This document shows positions 35,212 to 42,970 of a stretch of 64,000 nt of DNA, piece after piece. A program made the position numbers and the translations under genes. Numbering within the stretch: position 1 is the stretch's first letter; each line of letters begins with the position of its first letter. The stretch lies in contig NZ_JANAVP010000018.1 of the NCBI RefSeq assembly GCF_024213665.1, positions 97,156 through 161,155 of the forward strand, read 5' to 3'. A model generated the notes under the pieces. That model worked only from the letters and a program-made list of their open reading frames with translations. It did not search any database and had not been told where the DNA came from. This DNA is from Streptomyces sp. A3M-1-3. Lineage in GTDB: Bacteria; Actinomycetota; Actinomycetes; Streptomycetales; Streptomycetaceae.

Positions 35212-36534
35212 TCACCTACCGGAGGGGCTGAACTCCACCGGCAACGTGCGCAGTCCGCGCATGATGAGCCCGCCCCGCCAGCGCAAATCGGCAGGATCCG
35301 CCGCGAGCCGCAGGTCAGGAAGACGGCGCAGCAAGGTCGCGAGAGCCGTCTGCCCTTCCAGCCTGGCCAGCGGCGCACCCAGGCAGTAGTGGATACCGTG
35401 CCCGTATCCGAGATGGGGGTTGTCACGCCGCGTGAGGTCGAGCACATCGGGCTGCTCGAACCGCTCCGGGTCCCGGTCCGCCGCCGCCAGTACGACGAGC
35501 ACGGGATCGCCCGCGGCGACGGCCTGCCCGCCGAGCGTCAGCGGCTCGGTCGCGTACCGCCAGGTCGCCAGCTCCACCGGCCCGTCGTAGCGCAGCAGTT
35601 CCTCGACAGCCGTCGCGAGGAGGTCTTTCCCGGCTGGGGGTCCGGGGGTTACCCCCCGGGAAGGCCCAGTCTCAACTCCGGTGGCCAGCAGCCCGGTCTC
35701 GCCGGCGGCGAGGGACCACTGGAGCCGCTCGCGCTGCTCGGGGTGACGCAACAGGGCGTACACCCCGTTTCCGATCAGATTGACGGTGGTCTCAAAGCCG
35801 GCGAACAGCAGGATAAAGGCCATGGCGGCGGCCTCGTTCTCGGTGAGGTGCTCGCCGTGGTCACTCGCCCGGATCAGACCCGAAATCAGATCCTCTCCCG
35901 GATCCTCCCTTTTACGGTGAATCAGCTCCGCGAGATAGTTCCGCATCTGCTTCACCGACCGGGCCACTCCACCGCGCGGCCCGCCGCTGTGTCGAATCAT
36001 CATCCCGGCCCAGTCGCGGAAGTCATCCTGGTCCTCGCGCGGTACGCCGAGCATGTCGCAGATGGCGTAGATGGGCAGCGGGAAGGCGAACTCGTGAATG
36101 AGGTCGGCGGAGCCCTTCTCGACGAAATCGTCAATGAGCCGGTCCGTCAGCTCCTGGACGCGCGGCGCGAACTCCGCCACCCGGCGTGGGGTGAACGCCT
36201 TCGACACCAGCCGCCGCAGCCGGGTGTGGTCCGGCGGGTCGATGTTCAGCAGATGGGTCATCAGCTCGGCCTTGCGCTCCCCGGGGATACCGGTCTTCCC
36301 CTTGGCGTGCGCGGATTCGGCGTGGTGCGCCGGGTTCTTGCTGAGCCGCTGGTCGGCGAGGGCCTGCCGGGCATCCGCGTACCGGGTCACGAGCCACGCC
36401 TCGACCCCGCTGGGCAGCGCGGTCCGGTGGACGGGAGCGTGTTCGCGCAACCAGGCGTACGCCGGGTAGGGGTCGGTGGCGAACTCCCAGCTGAACAGCG
36501 TGGGTGTGGGGCCTGCGGCCGTCTCGTCATGCAC
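35212..36534 (-). CDS. Cytochrome P450 with an unusual in-frame insertion
   Basis: About 440 residues; the start is probably GTG 36534 (after an AGGGGAAGAAG-like site), since the longer frame to 36576 translates that site. I-helix FAGFETTVNL (about residue 240), ExxR (EELLR), and the heme loop LGYGHGIHYCLGAPLAR with the cysteine ligand are present; the usual Phe at the start of the loop is Tyr. A 25-residue Gly/Pro/Thr-rich segment (GVETGPSRGVTPGPPAGKD) lies just before ExxR and is encoded by a palindromic DNA repeat (about 35625-35690) flanked by LLAT duplications. Function and substrate are unknown; if the insert disturbs folding it may be inactive. Confidence 0.8.
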   Translation of the reverse strand: MHDETAAGPTPTLFSWEFATDPYPAYAWLREHAPVHRTALPSGVEAWLVTRYADARQALADQRLSKNPAHHAESAHAKGKTGIPGERKAELMTHLLNIDPPDHTRLRRLVSKAFTPRRVAEFAPRVQELTDRLIDDFVEKGSADLIHEFAFPLPIYAICDMLGVPREDQDDFRDWAGMMIRHSGGPRGGVARSVKQMRNYLAELIHRKREDPGEDLISGLIRASDHGEHLTENEAAAMAFILLFAGFETTVNLIGNGVYALLRHPEQRERLQWSLAAGETGLLATGVETGPSRGVTPGPPAGKDLLATAVEELLRYDGPVELATWRYATEPLTLGGQAVAAGDPVLVVLAAADRDPERFEQPDVLDLTRRDNPHLGYGHGIHYCLGAPLARLEGQTALATLLRRLPDLRLAADPADLRWRGGLIMRGLRTLPVEFSPSGR

Positions 36535-36638
36535 GACCCGACCGTATCTTCTTCCCCTTATGTGGGCCGTCACCACAATTTTTACGTCACACGCCCCGCT
36601 CCTTGACTTGAAAGTAGGTACAGACCTTACTTCGCCAT

Positions 36639-36929
36639 GTGGACGTACGAATTCTGAAAGACAGCTTTGCCGTGGTGGAGAGGCGGGCCGAGCATGCGGT
36701 CAAGTTCTTCAACTGGCCGGAGCAGGATGTCTTTCTCAGCGGGCCTCCCGCCTTCATCGACGAGATCGCCGAGGTGCTGGTGGAAGTGGGCGCGAGCGGG
36801 TCCCGGATCTTCCACGACGCGGTGCCCGGCACGGGGCAGCCCCGGCCTCTCGGAGCCGACGAGTGGTTCCTCAACCATCCGGGGACCCACTGGCACAACC
36901 CCTCGGGCCGCGCACCCCGCGACTACTGA
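36639..36929 (+). pseudogene. Collapsed flavohaemoglobin-like gene (internal in-frame deletion)
   Basis: 96 codons from GTG 36639. The first ~24 residues (DVRILKDSFAVVERRAEHAV) match the start of actinobacterial globin/flavohaemoprotein-like proteins. Residue ~25 joins directly to the end of a ferredoxin-reductase NAD domain (WPEQDVFLSGPPAFIDEIAE, then SGSRIFHDAVPG). The haem-binding globin body, FAD site and most of the NAD site, some 300 residues, are missing, yet the frame is open. The tail converges on mazG with a 7-base overlap of stops. It is most likely a deletion remnant; NO-dioxygenase activity is impossible. Confidence 0.7.
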
Positions 36930-37927
36930 CGCCCGCTGTCCTCCGCCGCGCGGATCGTGTCCCGGTAGACCCGGGCCGCGGCGCGCAGTGCCGTCTCCGG
37001 GTCGGTGCCCTGGGCTTCCGCGCGTACGGCCATGGCCAGCAGCTCGTAACCGATGCCCTCGCCCGCCGGGAGCGCCATCTCGATGCCGGCGGTCCGGACC
37101 CGGGACGCGAGCTTGGCGGCGAGGGCGAGGCCCGGCTGGCCGAGCGGGATGCCCTCGGTCACCGAGCTGCGCTGCTTCTCCATCGCCTTGGTACGCAGCC
37201 AGTGCTCCTTGACGTCCTCCGGGGTCTCGGCGGTGTCGTCCCCGAAGACGTGCGGGTGGCGGTGGATCAGCTTGTCGACGATCGTCGCCGCGACGTCGTC
37301 GATCGAGAACGGCTCGTCCGGATCCTCCTGTGCGATCCGCGCGTGGAAGACGACCTGGAGCAGTACGTCCCCGAGTTCCTCGCGCAGCTCGTCGCGGTCG
37401 CCGTCCTCGATCGCCTCGACGAGTTCGTACGCCTCCTCGATGCCGTACTTGGCGAGCCCCTGGTGGGTCTGGGTCGAGGACCACGGGCACTCGGCCCTGA
37501 TCCGGTCCATGACCTGGACGAGGTCGAGGAGGCGGGCGCCGGGCAGGTCGTACGAGGCGGGCAGCAGCTCCAGATCCGGCATCTGCACCCGGCCCGAGCC
37601 GGCCAGCCGGGCGAGCCCGTCGGTCAGCCGCTGGTCGCCCTCGCCGGTCGGGACGACGACGATCGTGCGGCCACCGGCGCAGGCGTCCACCAGCTCCTGG
37701 GCGTCCGGCGCGGACCGCTCGACCGTGATCCGCGCCTCGCGCAGATACGGCAACTGCGGGTGCCCGGGGTCGGCGCACAGCACGCGGTCGGCGGCGCGCA
37801 GCGTCTGCCACGCGGACCAGGACAGCAGTCCTGGTGCCACCCGGTGGCTGGTGGTGAGCAGGATGATGCGGCCGGGGGACGGGTCGGACGACGGGTCAGG
37901 GGCATCGGAAGGGGCGTGTGCAGTCAC
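36923..37927 (-). CDS. mazG: MazG nucleoside triphosphate pyrophosphohydrolase
   Basis: 334 residues from GTG 37927. The N-terminal ~120 residues resemble a tetrapyrrole-methylase-like or SAM-binding fold often fused to actinobacterial MazG (RIILLTTSHRVAPGLLSWSA). The MazG domain at ~135-290 has CPWSSTQTHQGLAKYGIEEA, the EExxE metal site (EEAYELVEAIEDGD), and ELREELGDVLLQVVFHARIA. It hydrolyses NTPs to NMP and pyrophosphate, cleaning the pool of non-canonical nucleotides and, in some bacteria, modulating (p)ppGpp. It lies upstream of, and in the same direction as, no obvious partner; the SurA-like gene follows on the same strand. Confidence 0.92.
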   Translation of the reverse strand: MTAHAPSDAPDPSSDPSPGRIILLTTSHRVAPGLLSWSAWQTLRAADRVLCADPGHPQLPYLREARITVERSAPDAQELVDACAGGRTIVVVPTGEGDQRLTDGLARLAGSGRVQMPDLELLPASYDLPGARLLDLVQVMDRIRAECPWSSTQTHQGLAKYGIEEAYELVEAIEDGDRDELREELGDVLLQVVFHARIAQEDPDEPFSIDDVAATIVDKLIHRHPHVFGDDTAETPEDVKEHWLRTKAMEKQRSSVTEGIPLGQPGLALAAKLASRVRTAGIEMALPAGEGIGYELLAMAVRAEAQGTDPETALRAAARVYRDTIRAAEDSGRQ

Positions 37928-37985
37928 CTGTCGAACGTACCCCGGCCGCGCCGGGCGCCGGCTCCCGGTTCCGAATCCGTGCTCG

Positions 37986-38636
37986 TCAGCCGCTCAGGGG
38001 CTCCTGGTCCTGCTTGGTCACCTGGGTGATCCACGGCGTCTTGGACCCGGTGAGCTGGATCTTCTGGTCGTCCCAGGCGCCGTAGCGCGGGTTGACCTCG
38101 ACGCCGAGGACCTTGGAGGTGCCGGCCAGTGACTGGACGATCTTCGCCTGGCCGTCGGGCGTACCGAGGTCGGCGCCCAGCGCGGCGGCGAGCTTGTTCA
38201 CCAGGACGTCCTCGCGCAGCGCCTGGTCGATCTGGTCCGGTGCCACTCCGCGCTGCTGGAGCATCAGCTGCTGCAGCGGTTCGGCGCCGCCGGCCTGCTG
38301 CTCCGCGTCCTTGCGCGCGGTCTGGAGGTCCTTGGGGCTGACCTCGACGCCGGCGTCCGCGGCGGCCCGCTCCAGGATCCGGTCGAGGATCATGGAGTTG
38401 AGCTTGGCCTGGGGCAGCCGGCCGGTGCTCTGGATGAGCTGCTCGGCCTGCGGGGAGCCGTTCTGCGCTTCCCGTACGTCCTTCACCTGCGCCTGGAGCG
38501 AGGACACCGCGATCCGTTCACCGCCCACCATGGCCGCCGTGCCCGGATGGCCCTCGCTGCCGCAGGCAGTCAGCAGCGGGGCCGCGCCGAGGAGCGCGGC
38601 TGAGACGGTGAGCGCGGTGCGACGGCGGCGGTGCAA
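37986..38636 (-). CDS. SurA-N-like lipoprotein (periplasmic-type chaperone)
   Basis: 216 residues from a TTG start at 38636, five bases after GGGAGG; no ATG or GTG is available. A lipoprotein signal (RRRTALTVSAALLGAAPLLT) ends in the lipobox LLTACGS. The mature part resembles the SurA N-terminal domain: VGGERIAVSSLQAQVKDVRE, then AKLNSMILDRILERAAADAG and QQRGVAPDQIDQALREDVLV. It lacks the PpiC-type isomerase domains found in SurA/PrsA, so a lipid-anchored chaperone role is more likely than catalysis. It lies upstream of mazG on the same strand. Confidence 0.8.
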   Translation of the reverse strand: MHRRRRTALTVSAALLGAAPLLTACGSEGHPGTAAMVGGERIAVSSLQAQVKDVREAQNGSPQAEQLIQSTGRLPQAKLNSMILDRILERAAADAGVEVSPKDLQTARKDAEQQAGGAEPLQQLMLQQRGVAPDQIDQALREDVLVNKLAAALGADLGTPDGQAKIVQSLAGTSKVLGVEVNPRYGAWDDQKIQLTGSKTPWITQVTKQDQEPLSG

Positions 38637-38793
38637 AGGAGCCTCCCGGCGGCGAGATGTGCGTTCGCGAGATTGTGCGTCGGTGCACAAAGACCCTGCG
38701 GTGATCGATGTTAGGCAGTCGGTGTGGCTTCGGCCACTGATTCGACCAACGATTCGGCAGCACTTCCGGGCACGCCGCGCCGGCGGGACCGCT

Positions 38794-40305
38794 TCAGCCG
38801 CGCACCTGACCGAGCCAGTGCAGGGTGCGGCGGACCTCCCCCGGGAAGGGGTGGTTCGGTCCGTGCAGCCGCTCGGCGTCGAACAGCAGCCGGGCCAGTG
38901 TGTCGTGGGCGGCCGGCCGGTCGCCGAGGGCCAGCAGCAGATGCCCGATACGGCGGCGGACCTCCAGGGGGAGTTCCAGGTCGCTGTTGGCGTACCGGTT
39001 CTCGAAGTAAGGCAGGAGGGCGCGGTACTCGGCGAGCGCGGCGGCCGGTTCGCCGAGCTGCTCCAGGCACTGGGCGGCCTCGTAGCGGAAGCGGAGCGAG
39101 GCCGGGTCGGCGGCGCCCGACTCGGCGGCGCGCTCGTCGGCGAGCCTGCGCAGCTCGGGCAGGGCGCGGCGGTACTGGCCGTCGTCCATGAGCGTCGCCG
39201 CGTACTGCTTGCGCAGCGTACGGACGACCGGCGAGTTCTCGCCGTGCTTGGCGGCGGCTGCCGGGAGGATGCCGCCGAGGATGTCGACGGCCTGGGTGAT
39301 GCGTCCCTCCCCCAGCAGCCGCTTGACCTCGTCCACGGCTTCGGCGACGTCGGGCTGCGCGGGCGCGGGCTGCACCACCTGGGCGGGCGGGGTGGTCGCA
39401 CGGTCCGGCCAGGGGGCGTGCGGGCGCAGGAAGGGGCGGGTGGGGTCTAGCGGGCCGGACGGCATACCGCGGCCCGGCAGCAGCGGGGCGAGGGACTCGT
39501 ACACCTCCTGCGCGGTGGCGGGGCGCTGCTGCGGGTCCTTGGAGAGCAGCCGCAGCACGATCGCCTCGAGCTGCTCGGGGACCTCGGGGCGCAGCTGGCG
39601 GACCGGGAGCGGCGGCTCGTACAGATGGCGGTGGAGCACGCCGAGGGCGGTGGAGCCGGCGAACGGCACGTTCCCGCTGAGCAGTTCGTGCAGCAGGACG
39701 CCGAGGGCGTACAGGTCGGTGTACGGGCCGACAGCGCCGCCCATCGCCTGCTCGGGGGCCATGTAGGCGGGGCTGCCGATGGGTGAACCGGTGTGCGTCA
39801 GGCGGGTGGTGTCGTTGTCCAGGACCGTGGCGACACCGAGGTCGAGGACGGTGACCGTGCCGTCCGGCTTGACCATCACGTTCCGCGGCTTGAGGTCGCG
39901 GTGGACGATGGGCACGGCGTGCACGGCGGAGAGCACCGCGCACAGCTGCGCGGCGACGGCGACGGACCACTGCCAGGGGTACGGGTCGTGCTCGGCGAGG
40001 TGGTCGGCGAGGTCGGCGCCCTCGCAGTACTGCATGACGAGGTAGAGGTCGTCGTCGTCGCTGCCCGCGTCGTGCACGGTGACCAGCCCCGGGTGGTCGA
40101 CCTGCGCGGTGACCCGGCACTCGCGTACGAACCGGCGGCGCAGCTCCTCGGCGTCGTCGGCGCCCGCCATCCGGTCGGGGCGCAGCAGCTTGACGGCGAC
40201 GCGGCGGTCGAGGCGCTGGTCGTACGCGGTCCAGACCTGGCCCATGCCGCCCTGGCCGATGACCGTGGCGAGCTGGTAGCGGCCGGCCACGATCCGTCCG
40301 CTCAC
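38794..40305 (-). CDS. Serine/threonine protein kinase with C-terminal TPR-like region
   Basis: 503 residues from GTG 40305, with GGAGGG upstream. The kinase domain spans ~10-265: YQLATVIGQGGMGQVWTAYD (P-loop), the ATP Lys in VAVKLLRPDRM, HRDLKPRNVM (catalytic loop), LDLGVAT (DLG in place of DFG), and YMAPEQAMGG. No PASTA domains or transmembrane helix follow; instead residues ~290-500 form helical TPR-like repeats (QYRRALPELRRLADERAAES, then HDTLARLLFDAERLHGPNHP). It is a cytoplasmic Hanks-type kinase, likely scaffolding partners through its repeats. Its start overlaps the stop of the upstream membrane-protein gene. Confidence 0.9.
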   Translation of the reverse strand: MSGRIVAGRYQLATVIGQGGMGQVWTAYDQRLDRRVAVKLLRPDRMAGADDAEELRRRFVRECRVTAQVDHPGLVTVHDAGSDDDDLYLVMQYCEGADLADHLAEHDPYPWQWSVAVAAQLCAVLSAVHAVPIVHRDLKPRNVMVKPDGTVTVLDLGVATVLDNDTTRLTHTGSPIGSPAYMAPEQAMGGAVGPYTDLYALGVLLHELLSGNVPFAGSTALGVLHRHLYEPPLPVRQLRPEVPEQLEAIVLRLLSKDPQQRPATAQEVYESLAPLLPGRGMPSGPLDPTRPFLRPHAPWPDRATTPPAQVVQPAPAQPDVAEAVDEVKRLLGEGRITQAVDILGGILPAAAAKHGENSPVVRTLRKQYAATLMDDGQYRRALPELRRLADERAAESGAADPASLRFRYEAAQCLEQLGEPAAALAEYRALLPYFENRYANSDLELPLEVRRRIGHLLLALGDRPAAHDTLARLLFDAERLHGPNHPFPGEVRRTLHWLGQVRG

Positions 40306-40868
40306 CTGCCCTCCTTACGGCGGAGGTAGTCGCTGAGCTCGTCGAGTTCGGCCCGGACCTGGTCGATACGCGGCGGCGCCGGGTGCTGGGGCTGAGGCTG
40401 GGGCTGGGGCGCTATGGGGGTGGGCGTGTGACCGGGCACCGGGGTTCCGGTCTGCGGGGGCGGGTAGCCGTACCCGGGCTGCGGCGGGCCGTACGGGACG
40501 GGCGGGACCGGCATCGGTATCGGTGCGCCGGCCTGATGCGGCCGCTGGTGGTGGTGGAGGTCGGCGATCAGGTAGTGGATGACCACGGCGACGGCCGTGA
40601 TCAACAGTCCGGCCATGCCGGCGTCCGAGATCCAGCTGTCGGCGAACGCGGTGTGCAGCATGCCCAGACAGCTGACGTTGAGCACCAACTGGCCCCAGAA
40701 CAGCACCCAGTCCTTACCCCTGCCCCTCATGATCGCGATGCGCAGCATGGCCACCCACGAGAGCAGTCCCAGGCTGAGCACGGTCAGCACCGAGATGATC
40801 ACGCGCACGGCAATCACCCCGACGCTCGCGGCGGGTCGCGCGGGCGGCGCGGGCGCGGGGCCATGCAT
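40302..40868 (-). CDS. Membrane protein with proline-rich tail, coupled to the kinase
   Basis: 188 residues from ATG 40868 (GGAG eight bases upstream). Three hydrophobic segments occupy ~10-100 (VRVIISVLTVLSLGLLSWVA; FWGQLVLNVSCLGMLHTAF; AGLLITAVAVVIHYLIADLH). A His/Pro/Gln/Gly-rich cytoplasmic tail follows, ending in a short helix (DQVRAELDELSDYLRR). The GTGA overlap with the kinase gene implies translational coupling and perhaps that this protein brings the kinase to the membrane. No family is recognised. Confidence 0.72.
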   Translation of the reverse strand: MHGPAPAPPARPAASVGVIAVRVIISVLTVLSLGLLSWVAMLRIAIMRGRGKDWVLFWGQLVLNVSCLGMLHTAFADSWISDAGMAGLLITAVAVVIHYLIADLHHHQRPHQAGAPIPMPVPPVPYGPPQPGYGYPPPQTGTPVPGHTPTPIAPQPQPQPQHPAPPRIDQVRAELDELSDYLRRKEGR

Positions 40869-40974
40869 CTCTGACTCCTACGGGACGAACGGGACGGACT
40901 ACGGGGCGAGGACGAGCGTATACACCGACACCGACAACCGGCCCTTGGTTGTACGGAACTACTGTTGTTCAGCT

Positions 40975-41010
40975 CACTTCGGCCACTCCGGCCACTCCGG
41001 TCACTCCGGG
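40975..41010. repeat. 9-bp tandem repeat, four units
   Basis: CACTTCGGC, CACTCCGGC, CACTCCGGT and CACTCCGGG run head to tail between the toxin-antitoxin pair and the kinase operon. The 260-base gap holds no gene. Confidence 0.7.
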
Positions 41011-41129
41011 CGGACTGTGCCGTCCGTCAGTCCGTCGGCGGATCAGCAGCCGACGATGCCCTGGCTTCTCGTCGGCGGGAAGTCGAACATGGCCCAGTCA
41101 TATGCGCGGGTATTGCCGTCAGCCCAGGC

Positions 41130-41540
41130 TTACGGCAACAGCGTGAGTGCGGGGACGTGTTTCGGCTTGATGGCTCGGAAATGACGGTGGTCGAGGGTGG
41201 CGATGCGGTCCACGCCGAAACGCTCCGCAATTGAGATGACGGAGGCGTCGACTGCGCCGAGGGGGAAGTCGGCGTACTGGCGGACCAGTTCACTCATTCG
41301 CTCGATGTCCTCGGTGGTGGGGTGGACGAGTTCGAACCTGCCTCGTGCGACGAGGTCGAGGAACGATGCCTCGATGTGCGGCCAGTCCTCGAAGATCCAG
41401 CAGACCTCGGTCATTACGGGGCTGGGCAGCAGGCGACGGCCGGTGGCAGTGGACAGGAACTGGGCGCACTCGACATGGCGGTTGTCCCGTCGGTCGAGGG
41501 CCGCGACGATGGGGCCGGTATCGAAGACCGTGGTCGTCAT
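41130..41540 (-). CDS. PIN-domain toxin (VapC-like)
   Basis: 136 residues. The PIN acidic residues are in place: Asp near the N-terminus (TVFDTGPIVAALDRRD), Glu in PVMTEVCWIFEDW (about residue 45), and Asp in PLGAVDASVISIAERF (about residue 97) and ATLDHRHF. VapC-type PIN nucleases cleave tRNA or rRNA when freed from their antitoxin. The start overlaps the stop of the upstream antitoxin gene (ATGA), the standard toxin-antitoxin arrangement with the antitoxin first. Confidence 0.88.
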   Translation of the reverse strand: MTTTVFDTGPIVAALDRRDNRHVECAQFLSTATGRRLLPSPVMTEVCWIFEDWPHIEASFLDLVARGRFELVHPTTEDIERMSELVRQYADFPLGAVDASVISIAERFGVDRIATLDHRHFRAIKPKHVPALTLLP

Positions 41541-41809
41541 ACGGATCGCGGATAGCGTCGCTGCATCCGCTCGCGAATGTAGTCGTCGTGCCGTTCTGCC
41601 GCATCGGTGCGGCCGGTGTCCACGGATCCGATCAGCGCCAGGATGTCGTCGGGAACGCTCCCCTCGTCCTCCGGTGTCTCATGTCGCTCGGGAAGCGCCT
41701 CGGCGAGTTCCTCGTCCTGGCTGATGATCAGCCGCAGGCGTCGGGCCTGCTGCGGGCTGAAGTGCTCCAGCGCGTATCGGAGATCTTCGAAGTCGCGTGC
41801 TGCCGTCAT
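41537..41809 (-). CDS. Antitoxin partner of the PIN toxin
   Basis: 90 residues from the ATG at 41809 (a longer frame to 41863 reads Arg/Pro-rich sequence without a site). The protein is small, acidic and helical (DFEDLRYALEHFSPQQARRL, then ISQDEELAEALPERHETPED). It ends in a basic tail and overlaps the PIN toxin start. By position and size it should neutralise the nuclease and autoregulate the operon; no named DNA-binding fold such as AbrB or RHH is obvious. Confidence 0.72.
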   Translation of the reverse strand: MTAARDFEDLRYALEHFSPQQARRLRLIISQDEELAEALPERHETPEDEGSVPDDILALIGSVDTGRTDAAERHDDYIRERMQRRYPRSV

Positions 41810-41863
41810 GGCCCAAGTCTGGCACGGCCCCGGCCTGGCTGTCCTGCGTCTTTGACCCCTCAT

Positions 41864-42241
41864 TCCGGAGCCTGAAACCCGCCCGCGCGGGGGTTGGGGG
41901 GACCTTGGGCCGGGATCGTGCGCCGGTGTGGGGCCGGTCGTGTTCCGGGAGCCATACGCTGCCCTGCGAAACGGGGTGGGGCTTGTCCCCCTACCCGTGT
42001 TTCCACCCCGCGGCCCCCGGTGTGCGGCCGACGCGGGATCCGCACCGGGTGGGTGGCTCGAGGTGGCCCTCAGCCCTCGCCCCAGCCACCGACACCCCCA
42101 GTAGGTAGGCCCTCGGGCTCGGCCCTGGTGAGGTGCTGGAACTTCCCCTTCGGCCAGGTGCTGTCCTACGGGATTGCGCCCCGGGAAGCGGGCTCAGGCC
42201 CCTGATCGCACACGTCACCCTAAGAATGCTGCACAGAAGAC
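41864..42241. other. Non-coding interval between the toxin-antitoxin pair and the immunity cassette
   Basis: About 380 bases without a credible gene; open frames here are short and Arg/Pro-rich. It marks the left boundary of the toxin/immunity accessory region, which runs from about 42.2 to 59.6 kb. Confidence 0.45.
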
Positions 42242-42277
42242 CGAAGTCCCCCCGAGAAATATCCCGGGGCGACTTCG
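42242..42277. terminator. Imperfect hairpin at the edge of the accessory region
   Basis: CGAAGTC (42242-42248) pairs with GACTTCG (42271-42277), with inner CCCC/GGGG pairing, 38 bases from the stronger hairpin at 42315. The pair may act as tandem terminators. Confidence 0.5.
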
Positions 42278-42314
42278 TGGAGTCCGGCGACGTCAGAGCG
42301 TCATTTCGGGACGC

Positions 42315-42354
42315 TCGAAAGCCCCACCGGCGCCGAAACCGGTGGGGCTTTCGA
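42315..42354. terminator. Strong terminator downstream of the immunity gene
   Basis: A perfect 16-bp inverted repeat at 42315-42330 and 42339-42354 (arm TCGAAAGCCCCACCGG) with an 8-base loop, 16 bases beyond the stop of the minus-strand immunity gene. The A/T-rich ends suit bidirectional termination. Confidence 0.88.
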
Positions 42355-42369
42355 AATCCCACTTTACGA

Positions 42370-42855
42370 CTATCCCCGCGGCATCAGGAGAACGTTCCGA
42401 ACGCCTTCATCGGAAAGCCACTCCTCCGCTTCATGGAACTCCACGAGTGCGCGCACTTCCCTTTGAACGCTCGGTTCAGATGCCCGGATGGCTTCGTTGA
42501 AGTTATTCACGGCAACGGAACCCGCACGCGCCAGAATCAGGAGAACATTACCGCTACCATCCTTCGGGATGGAGACAAGCCCTCTCGCCCCCAACGCCAC
42601 CCCCTTACCGAAGTCCGAACGAGGGAAGCGAGCCAAAGCTGCATGTGCCGCCTGGTGTGCCCCGTAATCCTCTTCCGCCTTCAGCGAGGAAACGATTGCA
42701 GCGACGCCGTCCGGCCCTTCTTCTCCAGTCACAGAATCGGCCAACTGCACGTATCGATTCCAGCGCCGCGCAGCTTCCTCCGGGGGCGTGACCTCGTCAT
42801 CGTCTTGCACGAGGTCACCGCACTCGACGATCTCAACTTTCCAATCCGACGGCAT
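42370..42855 (-). CDS. Probable immunity protein of orphan toxin cassette 1
   Basis: 161 residues from ATG 42855, with GAGG six bases upstream. It is acidic and helical, with HEAT-like or SUKH-unlike repeats (EEDYGAHQAAHAALARFPRS, then ALVEFHEAEEWLSDEG). Base composition is less GC-rich than the core genome. Its start lies 29 bases beyond the stop (42885-42887) of the toxin tip once the interrupting ISL3 element is removed, so tip and immunity gene form a matched cassette. It is inferred to bind and block the NHIPA-type nuclease. The family is not recognised. Confidence 0.65.
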   Translation of the reverse strand: MPSDWKVEIVECGDLVQDDDEVTPPEEAARRWNRYVQLADSVTGEEGPDGVAAIVSSLKAEEDYGAHQAAHAALARFPRSDFGKGVALGARGLVSIPKDGSGNVLLILARAGSVAVNNFNEAIRASEPSVQREVRALVEFHEAEEWLSDEGVRNVLLMPRG

Positions 42856-42970
42856 GTGATCCTCACTCTATTTCCCCGCGACATCTACGGGTTCCGCTCC
42901 GCAGCCCACTTCCGGAGGGCCTTATTCGAACTGAGACTCATCCACATCTCCACGATCGCCTCGTCATACT

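Noticed and set aside
36601..36638. A -35/-10 pair (TTGACT, about 18 bases, TTACTT) for the collapsed globin gene
   Set aside because: The -35 is good but the -10 fits poorly; not listed as a promoter.
41864..42360. CRISPR-like repeats in and around the toxin-antitoxin flank
   Set aside because: The repeats seen at 40975-41010 are 9-bp tandem units without spacers; no CRISPR array or cas gene is present anywhere in the window.
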